64,000 bases of DNA from Blautia sp. (GTDB taxonomy: Bacteria > Bacillota > Clostridia > Lachnospirales > Lachnospiraceae), in NCBI GenBank assembly GCA_017463155.1, contig JAFTPT010000053.1, positions 87,986 to 151,985 of the forward strand. The letters run 5' to 3'. Within the stretch, counting starts at the first letter, position 1. Each line of letters starts with the position of its first letter. A program made the translations under genes and the position numbers. Positions 31,208 to 40,142 of the stretch are shown one piece after another. The notes under the pieces are model-generated. The model ran no database searches, had not been told where the DNA came from, and saw only the letters and a list, made by a program, of their open reading frames with translations.

Positions 31208-33843
31208 ACCGGAAAATACTACTGATCGACGGGCACAGTATCATCAACAGGGCATTTTACGGTCTGCCGGATCTGACAAACGGGGAGGGGGTCCACACAG
31301 GGGCCGTCTACGGGTTCCTTACGATCCTTTTCCGCATTCTCGAGGAGGAAAAGCCGGACTATCTGGCGGTGGCCTTTGATGTGCATGCGCCGACCTTCCG
31401 CCATAAGATGTATGAGGCCTACAAGGGTACGCGTCACGCGATGCCGGAGGAACTGCGCTCGCAGGTACCGCTGATGCAGGAGATGCTGCGGAGCATGGGC
31501 GTATCCATCGCGACCCTGGAGGGATACGAGGCGGACGATGTGATCGGGACACTGGCCAGACGGTCGGAGGCGCAGGGGATCGATGTGACGATCCTTTCCG
31601 GAGACCGGGATCTGCTCCAGCTGGTGACGGACCATGTCATGGTACGGCTCCCGAAGACCGTAAAGGGACAGACGACGATCGAGGATTATCATCCGCAGCA
31701 GGTACTGGACAGATTCCAGGTGACGCCGCCGCAGATCATCGACCTGAAAGCCCTGATGGGGGACTCCTCCGACAATATTCCGGGTATTCCCGGAGTCGGG
31801 GAGAAGACCGCCACGAAGATCATCGTGGAATACGGTACGATCGAGAACGCCCACGACCATCTTGAAGAGATAAAGCCCAACCGGGCCATGGAGTCCCTCA
31901 GGGATCATTATGATCTGGCCGTGCTCAGCAAGACGCTGGCCACGATCATGACCGACAGCCCGGTGGAATTCGATTATGAAAAAGCAAAGCTCGGCAGCCT
32001 GTTCACACCGGAAGCCTACGAGCTGTGCAAACGCCTCGAGTTCAAGAACCTGCTCGGCAGGTTCGGGGAGGAGGCGGCCAGAAACACACTGGAGGAGCTG
32101 GAGTTTTTTGTCTGTGAGGATCTGAACGGCTGCGAAGCTCTGTTCGAAAAGGCCGCGGCGTGCCCGCATGTGGGTACGGCTCTTCTGGCGGATGAGAGCG
32201 GGGTCTATGAGGCGGCCGTCTGCCTCGGCGAGAAGGAAGTCTACGGGATCCCGGTGCAGGGCTTCCTGACCGGAGAATACCTGTCCGGTAAGCTGGCCGG
32301 CCTGTCCGGGCGTACGATCCTTTCGTCCATGGACGTCAAGAGCATGCTGAAACATGCCGATCTGTCCGGGCCCTCGGGCGTGTTTGACTGCGGCGTGGCG
32401 GCCTATCTTCTGAATCCGCTGAAGTCCGCCTACACATACGACGATATCGCCAAGGAGTATCTGAACGGAAGGCTCCTGCCCTCGAGGGAGGACCTGCTCG
32501 GAAAGATGACATACGAAAGGGCGGCGGAGGAAAACCCGGAGGGCCTTCACCGGCTTGGCTGCCACATGGCCTACGTGGCCTTTGCGGCGAGGGAACCGCT
32601 TGCGGCCGCACTTCGCGAAACGGGCATGTACCCGGTCTATGAGGAGATCGAAAACCCGCTGATCTTTACGCTTGATTCCATGGAAAAGGCAGGGATCCGC
32701 GTAAAAGGGGAAGAACTGAAGGAATACGGCAGCAGGCTGCAGGTACGGATCAAGGAACTCGAAAAAGAGATCTGCGCGAAGGCCGGTGAAGAATTCAATA
32801 TCAATTCGCCGAAGCAGCTCGGCGTGATCCTCTTTGAAAAGATGGGGATCAAGGGCGGCAAGAAGACGAAGACCGGCTACTCGACGGCAGCGGATATCCT
32901 CGAAAAGCTGGCTCCCGAGCAGCCGATCATCCGGGATATCCTGGAGTACCGGCAGCTGACCAAGCTGAAATCCACCTACGCGGACGGACTGGCGGATGTG
33001 ATCGCGGAGGACGGAAGGATCCATTCCACCTTCAACCAGACGATCACGGCGACCGGCCGGATCAGCAGTACGGAGCCGAATCTGCAGAATATCCCCGTGC
33101 GGATGGAGCTCGGCCGGGAGATCCGCAAGGTGTTTGTGCCTGACGACGGATGTGTTTTCCTGGATGCGGATTATTCGCAGATCGAACTGCGCGTCCTGGC
33201 GCATATGTCCGGTGATGAGAACCTGATCCAGGCCTACAGGGAGGCACAGGACATACACAGGCTGACGGCTTCCCAGGTATTCCACGTGCCCTTTGACGAG
33301 GTCACATCCCTGCAGAGGCGGAACGCGAAGGCTGTCAATTTCGGGATCGTGTACGGGATCAGCTCCTTCGGGCTGAGCCAGGACCTGAGTATTACCCGGA
33401 AGGAAGCAGCGGAATACATCGAAAAGTACTTTGAGACCTACCCGAAGATCAAGGAATTCCTTGACAGATCCGTGGAGGACGCGAAGGAGAAGGGATATGC
33501 CGTCACCATGTTCGGGCGGAGACGCCCCGTACCGGAGCTTTCCTCCAGCAATTTCATGCAGCGGTCCTTCGGAGAGAGGGTCGCGATGAATTCCCCGATC
33601 CAGGGGACGGCGGCGGACATCATCAAGATCGCCATGAACCGTGTTTATGAGCGGCTTAAGAAAGAAGGCCTCCGTTCAAGGCTTGTGCTGCAGGTCCATG
33701 ATGAACTGCTGATCGAGACATACAGGGACGAGCAGGAACGCGTGGCGGCGATCCTGACGGAAGAGATGACCGGCGCGGCCAGCCTGAAGGTGGAACTGGA
33801 AGTGGATATGCATGCCGGGGAGACCTGGTATGATGCCAAATAA
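31204..33843 (+). CDS. polA: DNA polymerase I
   Basis: An 879-residue polymerase for Okazaki-fragment maturation and repair. Residues 1-290 are the 5'-3' exonuclease (DGHSIINRAFYG, GYEADDVIGTLAR, LMGDSSDNIPG). The middle domain lacks the Asp-Glu pair of the 3'-5' exonuclease (the matching strand reads TALLADESGVYEA), so proofreading is probably lost as in Bacillus and Taq enzymes. The polymerase domain has motif A DADYSQIELR, motif B RRNAKAVNFGIVYG and motif C QVHDELL. The start overlaps the zf-HC2 gene stop (ATGA). Confidence 0.97.
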   Translation: MNRKILLIDGHSIINRAFYGLPDLTNGEGVHTGAVYGFLTILFRILEEEKPDYLAVAFDVHAPTFRHKMYEAYKGTRHAMPEELRSQVPLMQEMLRSMGVSIATLEGYEADDVIGTLARRSEAQGIDVTILSGDRDLLQLVTDHVMVRLPKTVKGQTTIEDYHPQQVLDRFQVTPPQIIDLKALMGDSSDNIPGIPGVGEKTATKIIVEYGTIENAHDHLEEIKPNRAMESLRDHYDLAVLSKTLATIMTDSPVEFDYEKAKLGSLFTPEAYELCKRLEFKNLLGRFGEEAARNTLEELEFFVCEDLNGCEALFEKAAACPHVGTALLADESGVYEAAVCLGEKEVYGIPVQGFLTGEYLSGKLAGLSGRTILSSMDVKSMLKHADLSGPSGVFDCGVAAYLLNPLKSAYTYDDIAKEYLNGRLLPSREDLLGKMTYERAAEENPEGLHRLGCHMAYVAFAAREPLAAALRETGMYPVYEEIENPLIFTLDSMEKAGIRVKGEELKEYGSRLQVRIKELEKEICAKAGEEFNINSPKQLGVILFEKMGIKGGKKTKTGYSTAADILEKLAPEQPIIRDILEYRQLTKLKSTYADGLADVIAEDGRIHSTFNQTITATGRISSTEPNLQNIPVRMELGREIRKVFVPDDGCVFLDADYSQIELRVLAHMSGDENLIQAYREAQDIHRLTASQVFHVPFDEVTSLQRRNAKAVNFGIVYGISSFGLSQDLSITRKEAAEYIEKYFETYPKIKEFLDRSVEDAKEKGYAVTMFGRRRPVPELSSSNFMQRSFGERVAMNSPIQGTAADIIKIAMNRVYERLKKEGLRSRLVLQVHDELLIETYRDEQERVAAILTEEMTGAASLKVELEVDMHAGETWYDAK

Positions 33844-33868
33844 GACAAAGTCTTCATGGAGTGACAGG

Positions 33869-34468
33869 ATGAAAACGATTGGCGTTACCGGAGGGATCGG
33901 GGCCGGCAAGAGCACCGTGCTCTCGATCCTTGAACAGGAACACGGCGCCTGCGTGATGCAGGCGGATCTGATCGGCCACGAGGTGATGATGCCGGGCGGG
34001 AGCTGCTACGAGGCAGTTCTTGCCCTTTTCGGTCCGGATGTTCTGAAAGAAGATAAAACTATTGACCGGAAGAAGGTTTCGGATGTAGTATTTCATGTGG
34101 CGGAAATGCGGGAAAAGCTGAACAGCATCATACATCCGGCCGTAAAGAAGGAGATACTGCGGCGCCTTTTTGAAGAACGGAGCCGGGGACGGCTTCTGTG
34201 CGTGGTGGAGGCGGCGCTTCTTCTGGAGGACAATTACCAGGATTTTCTGGATGAGGTCTGGTATGTGTATGCGGAGACGGAGATACGGATCCTGCGCCTG
34301 ATGGAAAGCCGGGGCTACACAAGGGAGAAATGTGAGTCCGTGATCCGAAGCCAGGCGGATGAAAGCTTTTACAGAGCCCATGCGGATCTGGTGATCGACA
34401 ATGGGCGGTCGCTCGCATTTACCCGAAGTCAGATCACAGAAAGGCTGAATCACCATGAGACTATGTAG
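33869..34468 (+). CDS. coaE: Dephospho-CoA kinase
   Basis: A 199-residue enzyme for the last step of coenzyme A synthesis. Walker A GGIGAGKST is at residues 8-16, followed by DLIGHEVM; the lid and adenine region include HPAVKKEI and ESRGYTREKCE. GGAG at 33858-33861 precedes ATG 33869; a start at 33812 would overlap polA deeply and has no ribosome site. It overlaps yycJ by 14 bases; polA-coaE-yycJ is a common order in this group. Confidence 0.94.
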   Translation: MKTIGVTGGIGAGKSTVLSILEQEHGACVMQADLIGHEVMMPGGSCYEAVLALFGPDVLKEDKTIDRKKVSDVVFHVAEMREKLNSIIHPAVKKEILRRLFEERSRGRLLCVVEAALLLEDNYQDFLDEVWYVYAETEIRILRLMESRGYTREKCESVIRSQADESFYRAHADLVIDNGRSLAFTRSQITERLNHHETM

Positions 34469-35252
34469 TATAGCCAGCGGGAGCAGCGGCAACTGCATCT
34501 ATGTCGGCTCCGACGATACGCACATCCTGGTCGATGCAGGGATCAGCGGCCGGCGGATCGAACAGGGGCTGAATGAACTGGAGCTCACAGGAAAAGACAT
34601 CGACGCGATCCTGGTGACCCACGAGCATTCGGATCATATCCAGGGCCTGGGCGTCCTGGCCCGGAAATACGGGATCCCGGTCTACACGACCGGCGGCACC
34701 GTGGATGCGCTGGAACGGGCGGGCTCCCTGGGAAGGATCCCGGAAGGCATTTTTCATGAGATCCGGGAGGACGAACCGTTCCGGATCAAGGATCTGTCGG
34801 TGATCCCGTTCCAGATCCCCCACGACGCGGCACAGCCGGTCGGCTTCCGCGTGGAGAACGGATCCGCTTCCGTGGGGATCGCGACGGACCTGGGACGATA
34901 CAATGAGTATATCATCGACCATCTGCAGAAACTGGACGCACTTCTTCTGGAGTCGAACCATGATGTCAATATGCTGCAGGTGGGACGGTATCCATATATC
35001 CTGAAGCAGAGGATCCTGGGGGACAGAGGGCATCTTTCCAACGAGAATGCGGGAAAGCTGCTGTGTTCCCTTCTGCACGACAGCATGAAGGCGATCCTGC
35101 TCGGGCATCTCAGCAAGGAGAACAATTACGAAGCGCTGGCCTATGAGACGGTCTGCGCGGAGGTGACGATGGGGGACAATCCCTACCGGTCTTCGGATTT
35201 TTATATCCGGGTCGCGGGCAGGGAGAAGAGGTCCGAGATCATTACGGTCTGA
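34455..35252 (+). CDS. yycJ: Metallo-beta-lactamase fold hydrolase, YycJ/WalJ type
   Basis: A 265-residue cytoplasmic protein. The start SIASGSSGNCIYVGS and the motif THEHSDHIQGL near residues 55-65 are typical of YycJ/WalJ exonuclease-like proteins, linked to cell-wall and DNA functions in Firmicutes. Further metal ligands are in SNHDVNML and HLSKENN. It starts inside coaE and is followed after 34 bases by the ACT gene. The exact substrate in this organism is unknown. Confidence 0.9.
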   Translation: MRLCSIASGSSGNCIYVGSDDTHILVDAGISGRRIEQGLNELELTGKDIDAILVTHEHSDHIQGLGVLARKYGIPVYTTGGTVDALERAGSLGRIPEGIFHEIREDEPFRIKDLSVIPFQIPHDAAQPVGFRVENGSASVGIATDLGRYNEYIIDHLQKLDALLLESNHDVNMLQVGRYPYILKQRILGDRGHLSNENAGKLLCSLLHDSMKAILLGHLSKENNYEALAYETVCAEVTMGDNPYRSSDFYIRVAGREKRSEIITV

Positions 35253-35286
35253 AGAGCCGTTCAAAACCGGCCGGAAAGGGAAAAGT

Positions 35287-35559
35287 ATGAAAAAAACGAT
35301 CATTACGGTGGTGGGAAACGATACTGTCGGTATCATCGCAAAGGTCTGCACCTATCTTGCAGACAACAATGTCAACATTCTTGACATCTCCCAGACTATC
35401 GTGCAGGGATATTTTAATATGATGATGGTGGCGGACACCAGCGCTTCCGACAAGGACCACGGGACCCTGGCCAAAGAGCTTCAGGAGCTCGGCGACCGGA
35501 TCGGGGTCGTGATCCACTGCCAGCACGAGGACATCTTTAACAGAATGCACAGGATCTAA
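35287..35559 (+). CDS. ACT domain protein, UPF0237 family
   Basis: A 90-residue single ACT domain (VVGNDTVGIIAKVCTYL, then NVNILDISQTIVQGYFNM). It is regularly found just upstream of the UPF0210 gene, as here with a 15-base gap, so it is probably its regulatory partner. ACT domains bind amino acids; the ligand is not known. Confidence 0.93.
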   Translation: MKKTIITVVGNDTVGIIAKVCTYLADNNVNILDISQTIVQGYFNMMMVADTSASDKDHGTLAKELQELGDRIGVVIHCQHEDIFNRMHRI

Positions 35560-35574
35560 GGAGTTCGGAGAAGA

Positions 35575-36939
35575 ATGATCAACATATTTGAAGTGAATGA
35601 GACCAACAAGATGATCGAGCAGGAGAATCTCGATGTCCGTACCATCACCATGGGCATCAGCCTTCTCGACTGCATCGACAGTGATCTTGACGTCCTGAAT
35701 GACAGGATCTACAGGAAGATCACGGAAAAAGCGCGCGATCTTGTCGAGACCGGGGAGAAGATCTCCATGGAATACGGGATCCCGATCGTCAACAAGCGGA
35801 TCTCCGTGACGCCGATCGCGCTTGTAGGCGGGGCTGCCTGCAAAAGCAGCCACGATTTTGCTTCCATCGCACGGACCCTGGACCGGGCCGCCAAGGAAGT
35901 AGGCGTGAATTTTATCGGCGGCTTTTCGGCGCTGGTCGCAAAGGGAATGACGCCGGCCGACGAAATGCTGATCCGGTCGATCCCGGAGGCACTTTCGGGA
36001 ACGGAACGCGTGTGCAGCTCCGTCAACCTCGGCTCCACCAAAACGGGCATCGACATGGACGCGGTCAAGCTGATGGGCGAGATCATCCTGGAGACGGCCA
36101 AGGCTACGAGGGACCAGGATTCCCTCGGCTGTGCCAAGCTGGTGGTATTCTGCAATGCCCCGGACGACAACCCGTTCATGGCGGGCGCGTTCCACGGTGT
36201 TACGGAGGGCGACTGTGTGATCAACGTGGGCGTCAGCGGCCCGGGCGTGGTGAAGCATGCCCTGGAGTCGGTGCGCGGCGCTGATTTTGAGACCCTCTGT
36301 GAGATGATCAAGCGTACAGCCTTCAAGGTGACGAGAGTCGGGCAGCTGGTGGCCCAGGAGGCGTCGAAGCGTCTTCATGTTCCCTTCGGGATCGTGGACC
36401 TTTCCCTGGCGCCTACGCCGGCCGTCGGCGACAGCGTGGCGGAGATCCTGCAGGAGATCGGCGTTGAAAGGGCCGGTGCTCCCGGAACGACCGCGGCGCT
36501 TGCCCTTTTGAATGACCAGGTCAAAAAAGGCGGCGTCATGGCATCGACCGCGGTCGGCGGCTTAAGCGGCGCGTTCATCCCGGTCAGTGAGGACCAGGGG
36601 ATGATCGACGCGGTCAAGGACGGAGCCCTTACGATCGAAAAGCTGGAAGCCATGACCTGCGTCTGTTCCGTGGGCCTGGACATGATCGCCATCCCGGGAG
36701 ATACGCCCGCGGCGACGATCTCGGGCATCATCGCGGACGAGGCGGCGATCGGCATGGTCAACCAGAAGACGACGGCAGTCCGTGTGATCCCGGTGATCGG
36801 AAAAGGCGTCGGCGAGATGGTGGAATTCGGAGGCCTTCTCGGCTATGCGCCGATCATGCCCGTCAATCGTTTTTCCTGCGAGGCTTTCGTGGAGAGAGGC
36901 GGCCGGATCCCGGCCCCGATCCACAGCTTCAAGAATTAA
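35575..36939 (+). CDS. UPF0210 (PFL/DUF711) family protein
   Basis: A 454-residue cytoplasmic protein of the UPF0210 family, whose fold is related to glycyl-radical enzymes but which lacks a glycyl-radical loop. Signature segments are [23 protein letters not shown] and [20 protein letters not shown]. Function is unknown. It forms a two-gene unit with the ACT protein. The ribosome site is weak (GGAG at 35560-35563 then ATG 35575). A T-box leader begins just after its stop. Confidence 0.93.
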   Translation: MINIFEVNETNKMIEQENLDVRTITMGISLLDCIDSDLDVLNDRIYRKITEKARDLVETGEKISMEYGIPIVNKRISVTPIALVGGAACKSSHDFASIARTLDRAAKEVGVNFIGGFSALVAKGMTPADEMLIRSIPEALSGTERVCSSVNLGSTKTGIDMDAVKLMGEIILETAKATRDQDSLGCAKLVVFCNAPDDNPFMAGAFHGVTEGDCVINVGVSGPGVVKHALESVRGADFETLCEMIKRTAFKVTRVGQLVAQEASKRLHVPFGIVDLSLAPTPAVGDSVAEILQEIGVERAGAPGTTAALALLNDQVKKGGVMASTAVGGLSGAFIPVSEDQGMIDAVKDGALTIEKLEAMTCVCSVGLDMIAIPGDTPAATISGIIADEAAIGMVNQKTTAVRVIPVIGKGVGEMVEFGGLLGYAPIMPVNRFSCEAFVERGGRIPAPIHSFKN

Positions 36940-36949
36940 AAAAGCACTC

Positions 36950-36978
36950 TTGACAATCACACATAAAAGTAGTAAAGT
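36950..36978 (+). promoter_or_regulatory. Promoter of the TrpXYZ transporter
   Basis: TTGACA (36950-36955) and TAAAGT (36973-36978) are 17 bases apart. The RNA starts near 36985 and reads into the T-box leader. Confidence 0.85.
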
Positions 36979-36984
36979 GTTACA

Positions 36985-37254
36985 CAGTTAAACCGATGAG
37001 GAAGAATAGTAGGAGAACAGGCAATGTGACAGAGAGCGGACGATGGTGGGAAGTCCGTACGGCGCGGTTCTTTGAATGGGCTTTCGAGGGCGGCCCCAAA
37101 TGCATGGCAGAGTAGGCACCGACGGATTCCGGATCCGTTACCAGACCGGGGTGTATGATTGTACACGGAAGAGTGGGCCGTAGGCCAAATTGAGTGGTAC
37201 CGCGATAATAGTTACTATTACCGTCTCAAGCATCAGCTTGGGACGGTTTTTTTT
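36985..37254 (+). promoter_or_regulatory. T-box riboswitch, probable tryptophan (UGG specifier)
   Basis: This fills most of the 348-base gap before trpX. The 5' part has the Stem I elements GATGAGGAAGA and AGAGAG (37031-37036), then GGTGGGAAG. The segment GAATGGGC at 37074-37081 puts a UGG codon (37077-37079) at the specifier position, and GAGTAGG follows at 37104-37110. The T-box itself, TGGTACCGCG, is at 37195-37204, followed by the terminator. Uncharged tRNA should stabilise the antiterminator and switch on the transporter. The acceptor-binding UGGU would pair with ACCA, or by a G-U pair with the GCCA end of tRNA-Trp. Confidence 0.9.
37221..37254 (+). terminator. Terminator of the T-box leader
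   Basis: CCGTCTCAAGC (37221-37231) and GCTTGGGACGG (37236-37246) form an 11-bp stem with an ATCA loop, followed by eight T. Confidence 0.93.
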
Positions 37255-37287
37255 CATTCATTTCTAACCCATGAAAGGAGAAACACC

Positions 37288-38325
37288 ATGAGAAAATCAA
37301 CCATCATTCTTGCAGCTTCTGTCTTTGCCGCTTCCATGGCATTCTCGGCTTCCACCTTTGCGGAGGAAGCAAAAACGGAGTTCACCGTCGGGATCTGCAA
37401 TTACGTCGATGACGCGTCGCTGAACCAGATCGTCGACAATATCGAAAGCCGGCTTGAGGAGCTGGGAGAAGAAAAAGGCGTGACCTTTACGGTCGACTAT
37501 GACAACTGCAACGCGGACGCGGCGGTCATGGACCAGATCATTACCCAGTTTCAGGCTGACAATGTGGATCTGATGGTCGGCGTTGCGACTCCTGTGGCCA
37601 TGGCCATGCAGGCCGCGACGGAGGATACCGGGATCCCGGTCGTCTTCTCGGCGGTCTCTGATCCGGTGGGTGCCCAGATCGTGGAATCCATGGACGCCCC
37701 CGGCGCAAACCTGACAGGTACGTCGGATGCTCTTGACACGGAAGCTATCTTCAACCTGATCCTTGCACAGAACCCCGAGGCCAAAAAGATCGGTCTTCTG
37801 TATGATCTTGGGCAGGATGCTTCCACGGCCGCCATCGAGTCCGCAAAGGCTTTCTGTGAGGAGAAGGGCCTGGAGGTCGTCGAAGCGACAGGTACGACCA
37901 ACGATGAAGTGCTGCTGGCGGCCCAGAGCCTGGCGGCTGACGGGGTTGACGCCGTGTTCACCCCCTCCGACAATACCATCATGACCGCGGAGCTTTCCAT
38001 CTACGAGACCTTCATCGACGCAGGCATCCCGCACTATACCGGCGCGGATTCCTTTGCGCTGAACGGCGCGTTTGTGGGATACGGCGTGGATTATGCGAAC
38101 CTTGGCAGAGAGACGGCGGACATGATCGCGGAGATCCTTGTGGACGGCGCGGATCCGGCATCCACAAAGGTCAGGACCTTTGACAACGGAATCGCGACCG
38201 TGAATACCGAGACATGCGAAGCCCTCGGCTTTGATCTTGAGGAAACCAAGACTGCTTTTGAGCCGCTCTGCACGCAGGTCGTGGAGATCGTAACGGCGGA
38301 GAGCTTTGGCGAGCTGGCTGAATAA
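37288..38325 (+). CDS. trpX: TrpX-type ABC transporter solute-binding protein
   Basis: A 345-residue exported protein of the ABC_sub_bind family (VGICNYVDDASLNQI, VAMAMQAATEDTGIPVVFSAVSDP, FTPSDNTIM), which in Firmicutes imports tryptophan or other aromatic amino acids. Signal peptide residues 1-25 end with TFAEE and contain no cysteine, so it is not a lipoprotein. AAAGGAG at 37274-37280 precedes ATG 37288. The UGG-type T-box upstream supports tryptophan. A hairpin (CGGGCAGGG with CCCTGCCCG, 38339-38367) separates it from the permease gene and may stabilise its mRNA. Confidence 0.88.
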   Translation: MRKSTIILAASVFAASMAFSASTFAEEAKTEFTVGICNYVDDASLNQIVDNIESRLEELGEEKGVTFTVDYDNCNADAAVMDQIITQFQADNVDLMVGVATPVAMAMQAATEDTGIPVVFSAVSDPVGAQIVESMDAPGANLTGTSDALDTEAIFNLILAQNPEAKKIGLLYDLGQDASTAAIESAKAFCEEKGLEVVEATGTTNDEVLLAAQSLAADGVDAVFTPSDNTIMTAELSIYETFIDAGIPHYTGADSFALNGAFVGYGVDYANLGRETADMIAEILVDGADPASTKVRTFDNGIATVNTETCEALGFDLEETKTAFEPLCTQVVEIVTAESFGELAE

Positions 38326-38338
38326 AAAGGAGAGAAAA

Positions 38339-38367
38339 CGGGCAGGGGAGGTGTTTTTCCCTGCCCG
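38339..38367 (+). other. Stem-loop between trpX and trpY
   Basis: Nine-base perfect arms around an 11-base loop with no T tract after it. Probably an mRNA-stabilising or partial-termination element that raises binding-protein levels. Confidence 0.6.
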
Positions 38368-38395
38368 GAAAGAATAAGATCCGGAGGTATCTGAC

Positions 38396-39331
38396 GTGAC
38401 ACTGGGAAGCGTTCTTCTGCTTGGGCAGACGGCCCTGAAGCTGGGGCTGATCTGTTCGCTGACAGTGCTGGCTCTGTTTCTGAGCTACAGCATGCTGAAT
38501 GTGTGTGACCTGTCTACGGACGGCTGTTTTACGCTGGGCGCGGCGGTGGGAGCCGCCGTGGCGATCAGCGGACATCCGTTCCTGTCCATCATTGCGGCGA
38601 TGGCGGCCGGCGTCTGCTCGGGCTTTGTAACGGCGCTGCTGCAGACAAAGCTCGGTGTGGAAAGCCTGCTGGCGGGCATTATCGTAAACACAGGGCTTTA
38701 TTCCATCAATATCGCCGTCATGGGAGGGTCCTCCCTCCTCAACATGAACAAGACAGAGACGGTCTTTACCATGATGAAGAGCGTGCTTTCCGGTACGCCG
38801 CTTTCCGGCCAGTTCGATCTGGTGGTGGCCGGCATCGCGGTGGTGCTGGTGATCGCGGTCCTTGTGCTTTTTCTGAAGACAAGGCTGGGGCTTGCGATCC
38901 GGGCAACGGGAAACAATGCGGATATGGTCAGATCCTCCTCCATCAACCCTGTATTTACCACGATCGTGGGACTTTGCGTGTCCAATTCCTTTACCGCGCT
39001 TTCCGGCTGCCTTCTGGCCCAGTCCCAGAAATCCGTGGATATCAACATCGGCACGGGCATGGTGACGATCGCGCTGGCGTCGCTTCTGATCGGAGGAACG
39101 GTCATGGGGCGGGGCGGGATCCTCATCCGGGCTGTCGGCATGGTCGTCGGTGCTTTTATTTTCCGCCTCGTCTACACCGTGGCTCTTCGTCTTAACATGC
39201 CGGCCTTTATGCTTAAGCTGGTCTCCTCCATCATCGTCGTGATCGCCATCTCCGGTCCCTATCTCAAAAAGCAGTGGCCGCAGCTGAAACGGCGTCTTTC
39301 ACACAGGAAAGGAGGAGATGCGGCATGCTGA
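38396..39331 (+). CDS. trpY: TrpY-type ABC transporter permease
   Basis: A 311-residue membrane permease of the branched-chain/sugar-like BPD_transp_2 group with eight to nine helices; YSMLNVCDLSTDGCFTLGAAVGA is the family start, of which DLSTDGCFTLGA is most telling, and GLAIRATGNNADM is the cytoplasmic loop. The start is GTG 38396, seven bases after GGAGGT (38383-38388). It overlaps the ATPase gene by 7 bases. Confidence 0.87.
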   Translation: MTLGSVLLLGQTALKLGLICSLTVLALFLSYSMLNVCDLSTDGCFTLGAAVGAAVAISGHPFLSIIAAMAAGVCSGFVTALLQTKLGVESLLAGIIVNTGLYSINIAVMGGSSLLNMNKTETVFTMMKSVLSGTPLSGQFDLVVAGIAVVLVIAVLVLFLKTRLGLAIRATGNNADMVRSSSINPVFTTIVGLCVSNSFTALSGCLLAQSQKSVDINIGTGMVTIALASLLIGGTVMGRGGILIRAVGMVVGAFIFRLVYTVALRLNMPAFMLKLVSSIIVVIAISGPYLKKQWPQLKRRLSHRKGGDAAC

Positions 39332-40110
39332 AGCTGAACCATATCTCCAAGACCTTCAACAGAGGGACCGTCAATGAGAAGGTGGCGATCACGGATCTTA
39401 CTCTTCATCTGAAAAAGGGTGATTTTGCCACGATCATCGGTTCCAACGGGGCCGGGAAATCAACACTTTTCAATGCGATCTGCGGGGATTTCCTGACGGA
39501 TACGGGATCCGTGGTCCTCGATAACGAAGATGTCACCTTCAAACCGCAGCACCAGCGTGCTCGGAGCATCGGGAGACTGTACCAGGATCCCATGCGGGGG
39601 AGCGCTCCCGGAATGACCATTCTGGAAAACCTGGCTCTTGCAGCCGGCTCCGGCGGCTGGTTCTCCCATATCCGTAAAGCGGACAAGGAACGATTCCGTG
39701 AGCAGCTCCGGCTTCTGGATATCGGGCTGGAGGAAAGGATGAGCCAGCCGGTCGGCCTTCTGTCCGGCGGACAGAGACAGGCCCTGACCCTTCTGATGGC
39801 CACCATGAATCCGCCGAAGCTCCTGCTTCTGGATGAGCATACGGCGGCCCTGGATCCGGCTACGGCGGACAAGGTACTGGAACTGACAAAAAAGATCGTA
39901 GAGGAAAATCATCTGACATGCCTGATGATCACCCACAATATGCACTCGGCCCTCGAACTCGGGAACCGGGTGCTGATGATGGACTCCGGCAGGATCGTGC
40001 TGGATATCGAGGGTGAAGAGAGAGACGGCCTGACGGTCGAGGATCTGCTCGCAAGGTTCTCTTCCGGAGCAGGAAAGGAGCTTGACAATGACCGGATCCT
40101 GCTGTCATAG
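39325..40110 (+). CDS. trpZ: TrpZ-type ABC transporter ATP-binding protein
   Basis: A 261-residue ATPase with Walker A GSNGAGKST, signature LLSGGQRQALTLLMA and Walker B KLLLLDEHTAALDP (note DEH rather than DEP, usual in this family). AGGAGGAG before ATG 39325 fixes the start inside trpY; a frame opening at 39274 has no site. It ends the three-gene T-box operon and converges on tmcAL with a 32-base gap. Confidence 0.9.
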   Translation: MLKLNHISKTFNRGTVNEKVAITDLTLHLKKGDFATIIGSNGAGKSTLFNAICGDFLTDTGSVVLDNEDVTFKPQHQRARSIGRLYQDPMRGSAPGMTILENLALAAGSGGWFSHIRKADKERFREQLRLLDIGLEERMSQPVGLLSGGQRQALTLLMATMNPPKLLLLDEHTAALDPATADKVLELTKKIVEENHLTCLMITHNMHSALELGNRVLMMDSGRIVLDIEGEERDGLTVEDLLARFSSGAGKELDNDRILLS

Positions 40111-40142
40111 AGGATCTCTCCGGTCCGGAATAAACGGATGCT

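Noticed and set aside
31219-33285. Long open frame (about 690 codons) on the minus strand opposite polA
   Set aside because: Same reason: an antisense shadow of the conserved polA reading frame.
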